A stretch of DNA of 9,109 nucleotides from Deltaproteobacteria bacterium (GTDB lineage Bacteria > Myxococcota > B64-G9): assembly GCA_030591745.1 (NCBI GenBank), contig JAUVAM010000087.1:1-9109 (forward strand), in the 5' to 3' direction. Of the stretch, positions 5,855-9,109 are shown piece after piece. The stretch's first letter is position 1. Each line of letters opens with the position of its first letter. The notes below the pieces were generated by a model. It did no database searches and had not been told where the DNA came from. It was given only the letters and a program-made list of their open reading frames with translations. A program made the translations under genes and the position numbers.

Positions 5855-8800
5855 TTAGGGCTTGATTGAAGGGTCTGCGCAAACGCGGAAACCCACGCTG
5901 ACATCCCGGAAAGCAGGTTCAACGACTTCCCGATCCGTGAGCCGAGAGGAGTTCATGCCGAAGTAGAAACTGCCGCCCCGAGCCACCACCTGGCCTTCCT
6001 TCAAAGCCGAACTGCATAGTTCCCAAACATTGCCGGCCATGTCCTGCAAACCGAAAGGACTGGCGGAAGCAGGGTGACTTCCCACCGCGTCGGGGCCCAT
6101 GGCCTCGGTCTGCTTACCGTAGGTCTCGTCAAAGTTGGCCTCATCGGGCGCAAGGTGCCAGCCGTGTGGATATTCGCGATCGTCTGAGCCCCTGGCCGCC
6201 CTCTCCCACTCCACTTCACTACAGACCCGAGCCCCGGGCACTTTTCCACTGGCATCCAGCCAACGACAGTAAGCTTTGGCATCGTCCAATGTCACGCCGA
6301 CCACCGGCATGCGCAACCAGTCCTGCCTGGCTCCGTGGGGCCGACCTGGATAAGTGATGACCTCACCTCGCTTCACTTCAAAAACCTTGCTGGTGGGTTT
6401 GAAGCGCAAGGCCCAAGACCCGGACTCAAGGCGACGCAGCCCGACCGCGCCCGCGAAGCCTTCCTTGCCGACTCGAGGCGAGCGAAGTTTTTGCTGTTCC
6501 GGCGTCAAACTCTCCAAGAATGCGATCCAATCCGCAAAACTCGTCTCGTGGGTAGCAATCCAATACGCCTCGGTCTTAATCTCGTGAATGGGCACGGCGT
6601 GAAAAAATTCCCGACGCTGATCATCTTCCGCACCCGAACCGAAGTAAAACGCGCCGGGGGGTATGTAGACAAATCCATCCAGGATGGCATCCACTTGCTG
6701 GACCGAGGCCTTGAGTGCCGGCCTGAGCCTGCCTCCCGGGGCCATCCCCGACGGCAAAGCGCCAAGGGCCTCCAGTCGGCTCAAGAAACCATCGCGCCGC
6801 TCTTGATGGCCGGCCGCCTGAGCCAAACGAGCTTGCAGCACCAAGGCCCTGACCAATGTGCTCCGTACATCTTCGCGGCTCGGGTCCAGCCAGCCGGTGG
6901 ACTCCAGCAAGCCGGCGGCCCCGGCCACTTGCTTGGCCAAGGTCTCCTCTTGCCGCCGAATGACTTGCCAGTCCCCTTCCGCCTCATCCAACTTGCCGGC
7001 ATCGAACAAGGCATAGGCAGCCAACCGTGCTTTCTCCAGCCCGGGTCGGAGGCCCTCCACTTTCGCAAGGGTCCCAGCCCCCTGCCGGAGCCGCTCGTCC
7101 ACCTTGGCCCCGAACTCGGCCTGTCGCAACAAGTGCATACCCAAAAAGGCGCTCAAGACCAGCAGAGGCAAGCCGAGACCCAGTCCCCAGCGCCAGACGC
7201 GGGCACGCCGGTGTCGCTTTCGTGAAGCGACCAAAAAGGCTCTTTCCGTCTTGCTCAAGGCGGTGTCGCCCAATTCACCGGCCTCGGCCAGTTGGGGTCC
7301 TTTCCACAAGAGGGCCGCGGAGTCGGACAGACGCCGCCACTCAGCGGCCGCTTGCCTGAGCCGCTCCCGTAACTGACGGGCCTCGGCATTTTCGGCCAAC
7401 CAGCGAGCCAACCTGCCCCATCCATGGACCAAGGATTCATGGGCAATGGCGAAAGCATGGCTCTCACCAGTCTGCCTGGCCACCACCAAACGACCTCGCA
7501 CCAGGGCGTCCGTGGCCAGGCGCCGATCCTTGTTTTCCAGCCCAAGATCCGCGGATGTCCGCTGGGCCCGTGTTCCGTCCGGAAGCAACAAGGCCAACAT
7601 GATGCTTCGGGCAACAGGGCGTACCCGGGGGAGCATCTGGTCAAGCACTTGATCCGCGTGTCGACTCAAGGCCCCGGATACTCCGCCGATGCGCTGCAGG
7701 GCTTCCCGACCGATGACCTGTTTTTCGCCTCGAGCCTCCCAAAGTTCCGCCAAGGCAAACTGAAGCAGGGGCAAGCCGCCCTCGGCCTCTTCGGTGGCCT
7801 GGACCAATTCGTCGAGCAGTTCTTCAGATTCAAAGACCACGCCCTTGGCCCTGGCCGGTCCGGTGATGGCCTCGCGCAGTCGTTCGGTGCTCAAGGGGCG
7901 CAGGAAATACAAAGCACGGGCCAGGCCATCTGCAAAAGCCGGCAGGCTGGCCAGGCGGCTCAAGTGATCACCCCGCACCGTGGCCAACACCCGCAGACCG
8001 GGTATGGGCTGCACCAACCAGGCCAGGACCTGGACAGTCGCCGTCCTCTGCTCGGGAAGGCTCTGCGTCAACAACTCTTCGAGCTGATCCACGAACAAGA
8101 CCAGGCCGCGCTCTTGTCCCAGTTGACGGCTTACCTGCCGACTGGCCCCCAGGGGATCTTCTTGCAACAATTTTTCAAACGGGGCTTGCTCCATCTCAAG
8201 AGAAATCGCCAAGGCGCGAGCCAGGGCCTCCAAAGGACGTTGCCCCGGCACCATGCTGACGCTTTGCCAACGCCGATTCTCGCCAAGCCAGTCCGCCACT
8301 CGGGGCAAAACCGCTGCACGGCAAAGGGACGACTTACCCACACCGCTGTCCCCGACCACCAACACGGCTGACTCGGCCTTGAGTCTTTCCAAAATCATGC
8401 GCGTTTCCGAATCCCGCCCGAAAAACAAATTGCGGTGCTCGGCTTCAAAAGCATAAAGGCCCCGATAGGGATTGCCTTCCGGGGTGATAGTGCCGCGTGC
8501 GCTCTTGCCCAAGCCCGCCAAGGCAGAACGCAGGGCGTTGCCGTCGGCATATCGGTCGGCCGGATCTCGCCGGAGGCAACGTTCCACCACGGCGACCAGG
8601 CCCGGGTCCACGCCATCGACAAGCTTCGCCAAGGATGGAGGGTCCTCCTTGCAGACCTTTTCCCTCAACCTGCCGATGTCCTTCTCCACATAAGGAGGCC
8701 GCCCCGCGCAAAGGGCAAAGACCAAAGCCCCGAAAGCGTAAACATCGGAGGCATAACCGGCCTCCCGCCCCGCCCAAAGCTCGGGTGCCATATAACGAGG

Positions 8801-9109
8801 CGGCCCCATCAAGGTGCCGGGCATGGTCAACTGCATACCGTCTTGCAGCGATGAATCGGCGGTGACAGGCGTCTCAGGCCTGATCTCATCGAGCGAAGCA
8901 GGCCGAATCCCCGCCGGCGTGGCGTCATCATCGAGCGTCGCAGGCCCGGTCCCCACTGGCGTGGCATCCGGGTCCACGCTTTCTTCTCCACCCGTTTTCA
9001 GGTCGGGCAGCTCGGGCACAAACCCAGCGCCGGTTCCCTCCACGAACTTGGCGATGCCGAAATCCAACAACTTGGCTTCACCCTGCTTGCTCAAAATCAC
9101 ATTGGCCGG
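5855..9109 (-). CDS. Ser/Thr protein kinase - nSTAND1 ATPase - TM - FGE-sulfatase-like domain fusion (N-terminus off right edge)
   Basis: 1084 codons are visible, counted from the edge. The frame opens at PANVIL, the end of the Hanks-type catalytic loop (HRDxKPxN), so roughly the first half of the kinase domain is missing. DFG is at 16-18, the APE motif (PRYMAPE) ends at 110, and SDVYAFG near 121-127. The 89 residues between DFG and APE are far more than usual (see findings). After a linker, NPYRGLYAF (213-221) opens an nSTAND1-type NTPase with Walker A GDSGVGKSS (253-261), Walker B LVLFVDQ (Asp341), RGDHLSRL and GLPLLQFAL. A membrane helix spans ~639-660, followed by a helical region. Residues ~811-1079 form an FGE/SUMF1-like fold (VYIPPGAFYFGSG, EVEWERAARG, QDMAGNVWELC, VGFRVC). 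Where active FGE has its two catalytic cysteines after RGGS, this protein has FYFGMNSSR, so it is probably a binding or regulatory domain facing the periplasm. By analogy it senses an outside signal and phosphorylates cytoplasmic targets. Confidence 0.9.
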   Translation of the reverse strand, partial: PANVILSKQGEAKLLDFGIAKFVEGTGAGFVPELPDLKTGGEESVDPDATPVGTGPATLDDDATPAGIRPASLDEIRPETPVTADSSLQDGMQLTMPGTLMGPPRYMAPELWAGREAGYASDVYAFGALVFALCAGRPPYVEKDIGRLREKVCKEDPPSLAKLVDGVDPGLVAVVERCLRRDPADRYADGNALRSALAGLGKSARGTITPEGNPYRGLYAFEAEHRNLFFGRDSETRMILERLKAESAVLVVGDSGVGKSSLCRAAVLPRVADWLGENRRWQSVSMVPGQRPLEALARALAISLEMEQAPFEKLLQEDPLGASRQVSRQLGQERGLVLFVDQLEELLTQSLPEQRTATVQVLAWLVQPIPGLRVLATVRGDHLSRLASLPAFADGLARALYFLRPLSTERLREAITGPARAKGVVFESEELLDELVQATEEAEGGLPLLQFALAELWEARGEKQVIGREALQRIGGVSGALSRHADQVLDQMLPRVRPVARSIMLALLLPDGTRAQRTSADLGLENKDRRLATDALVRGRLVVARQTGESHAFAIAHESLVHGWGRLARWLAENAEARQLRERLRQAAAEWRRLSDSAALLWKGPQLAEAGELGDTALSKTERAFLVASRKRHRRARVWRWGLGLGLPLLVLSAFLGMHLLRQAEFGAKVDERLRQGAGTLAKVEGLRPGLEKARLAAYALFDAGKLDEAEGDWQVIRRQEETLAKQVAGAAGLLESTGWLDPSREDVRSTLVRALVLQARLAQAAGHQERRDGFLSRLEALGALPSGMAPGGRLRPALKASVQQVDAILDGFVYIPPGAFYFGSGAEDDQRREFFHAVPIHEIKTEAYWIATHETSFADWIAFLESLTPEQQKLRSPRVGKEGFAGAVGLRRLESGSWALRFKPTSKVFEVKRGEVITYPGRPHGARQDWLRMPVVGVTLDDAKAYCRWLDASGKVPGARVCSEVEWERAARGSDDREYPHGWHLAPDEANFDETYGKQTEAMGPDAVGSHPASASPFGLQDMAGNVWELCSSALKEGQVVARGGSFYFGMNSSRLTDREVVEPAFRDVSVGFRVCADPSIKP
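8887..8970. repeat. 42-bp tandem duplication inside the kinase activation-loop insert
   Basis: Two copies (8887-8928 and 8929-8970) share about three quarters of their bases and start with the same CATCGAGCG on the plus strand. They encode DATPVGTGPATLDD and DATPAGIRPASLDE in tandem on the minus strand. The period is a multiple of three, so copy number can change without breaking the frame. The divergence means this is not a very recent event. Confidence 0.85.

Noticed and set aside
6335..8371. Long plus-strand open frames (6335-7225, 7424-8371) opposite the kinase gene
   Set aside because: The minus strand encodes clear kinase, STAND and FGE-like motifs across the same bases; the plus frames have no family resemblance and low-complexity composition.

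Overview
The window is GC-rich by eye, densely coding, and most of its genes lie on the minus strand. The gene content points to a deltaproteobacterium in the old sense, most likely a Myxococcota relative. It has a receptor-like Ser/Thr kinase fused to a STAND ATPase and a formylglycine-generating-enzyme-like domain, a secreted ADYC-domain protein, a large cysteine-rich lipoprotein, and an AsmA/TamB-like envelope protein. This placement rests on protein families only; the window holds no rRNA or other phylogenetic marker.

Layout from left to right. At 1-975 (minus) is the N-terminal part of an AsmA/TamB-like membrane-anchored protein that runs off the left edge. A 126-base divergent intergenic region follows, then a small soluble protein of unknown function on the plus strand (1102-1509), which converges with the next gene. 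At 1519-3756 (minus) is a 745-residue predicted lipoprotein: cysteine-rich repeats with an 89-residue period, an NBR1-type Ig-like domain, and a right-handed parallel beta-helix. Its upstream region (3757-4074) carries a promoter-like site inside an 8-bp inverted repeat, five perfect tandem copies of a 23-bp unit, and a 77-bp mirror-symmetric two-hairpin element that shares its first 13 bp with the tandem unit.

At 4075-5630 (minus) lies a probable two-gene operon. The upstream gene is an exported ADYC-domain protein whose last ~66 codons are out of frame, apparently through loss of one base near 4797. The downstream gene is a ~160-residue zinc-ribbon protein. A short intergenic region with a 9-bp inverted repeat (5814-5851) separates this pair from the last gene. 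That gene (5855-9109, minus) encodes 1084 visible residues of a multidomain kinase and continues past the right edge.

The proteins suggest envelope and surface biology (lipid transport or barrier, surface lipoprotein, exported ADYC protein) beside a one-protein signalling device. No phage, plasmid, CRISPR, tRNA or rRNA feature is visible. The most notable points are the ADYC frameshift, the repeat array fused to a hairpin element, the very long activation-loop insert in the kinase, and the FGE-like domain that lacks catalytic cysteines. I see no clear evidence of a wholly new multi-gene system.
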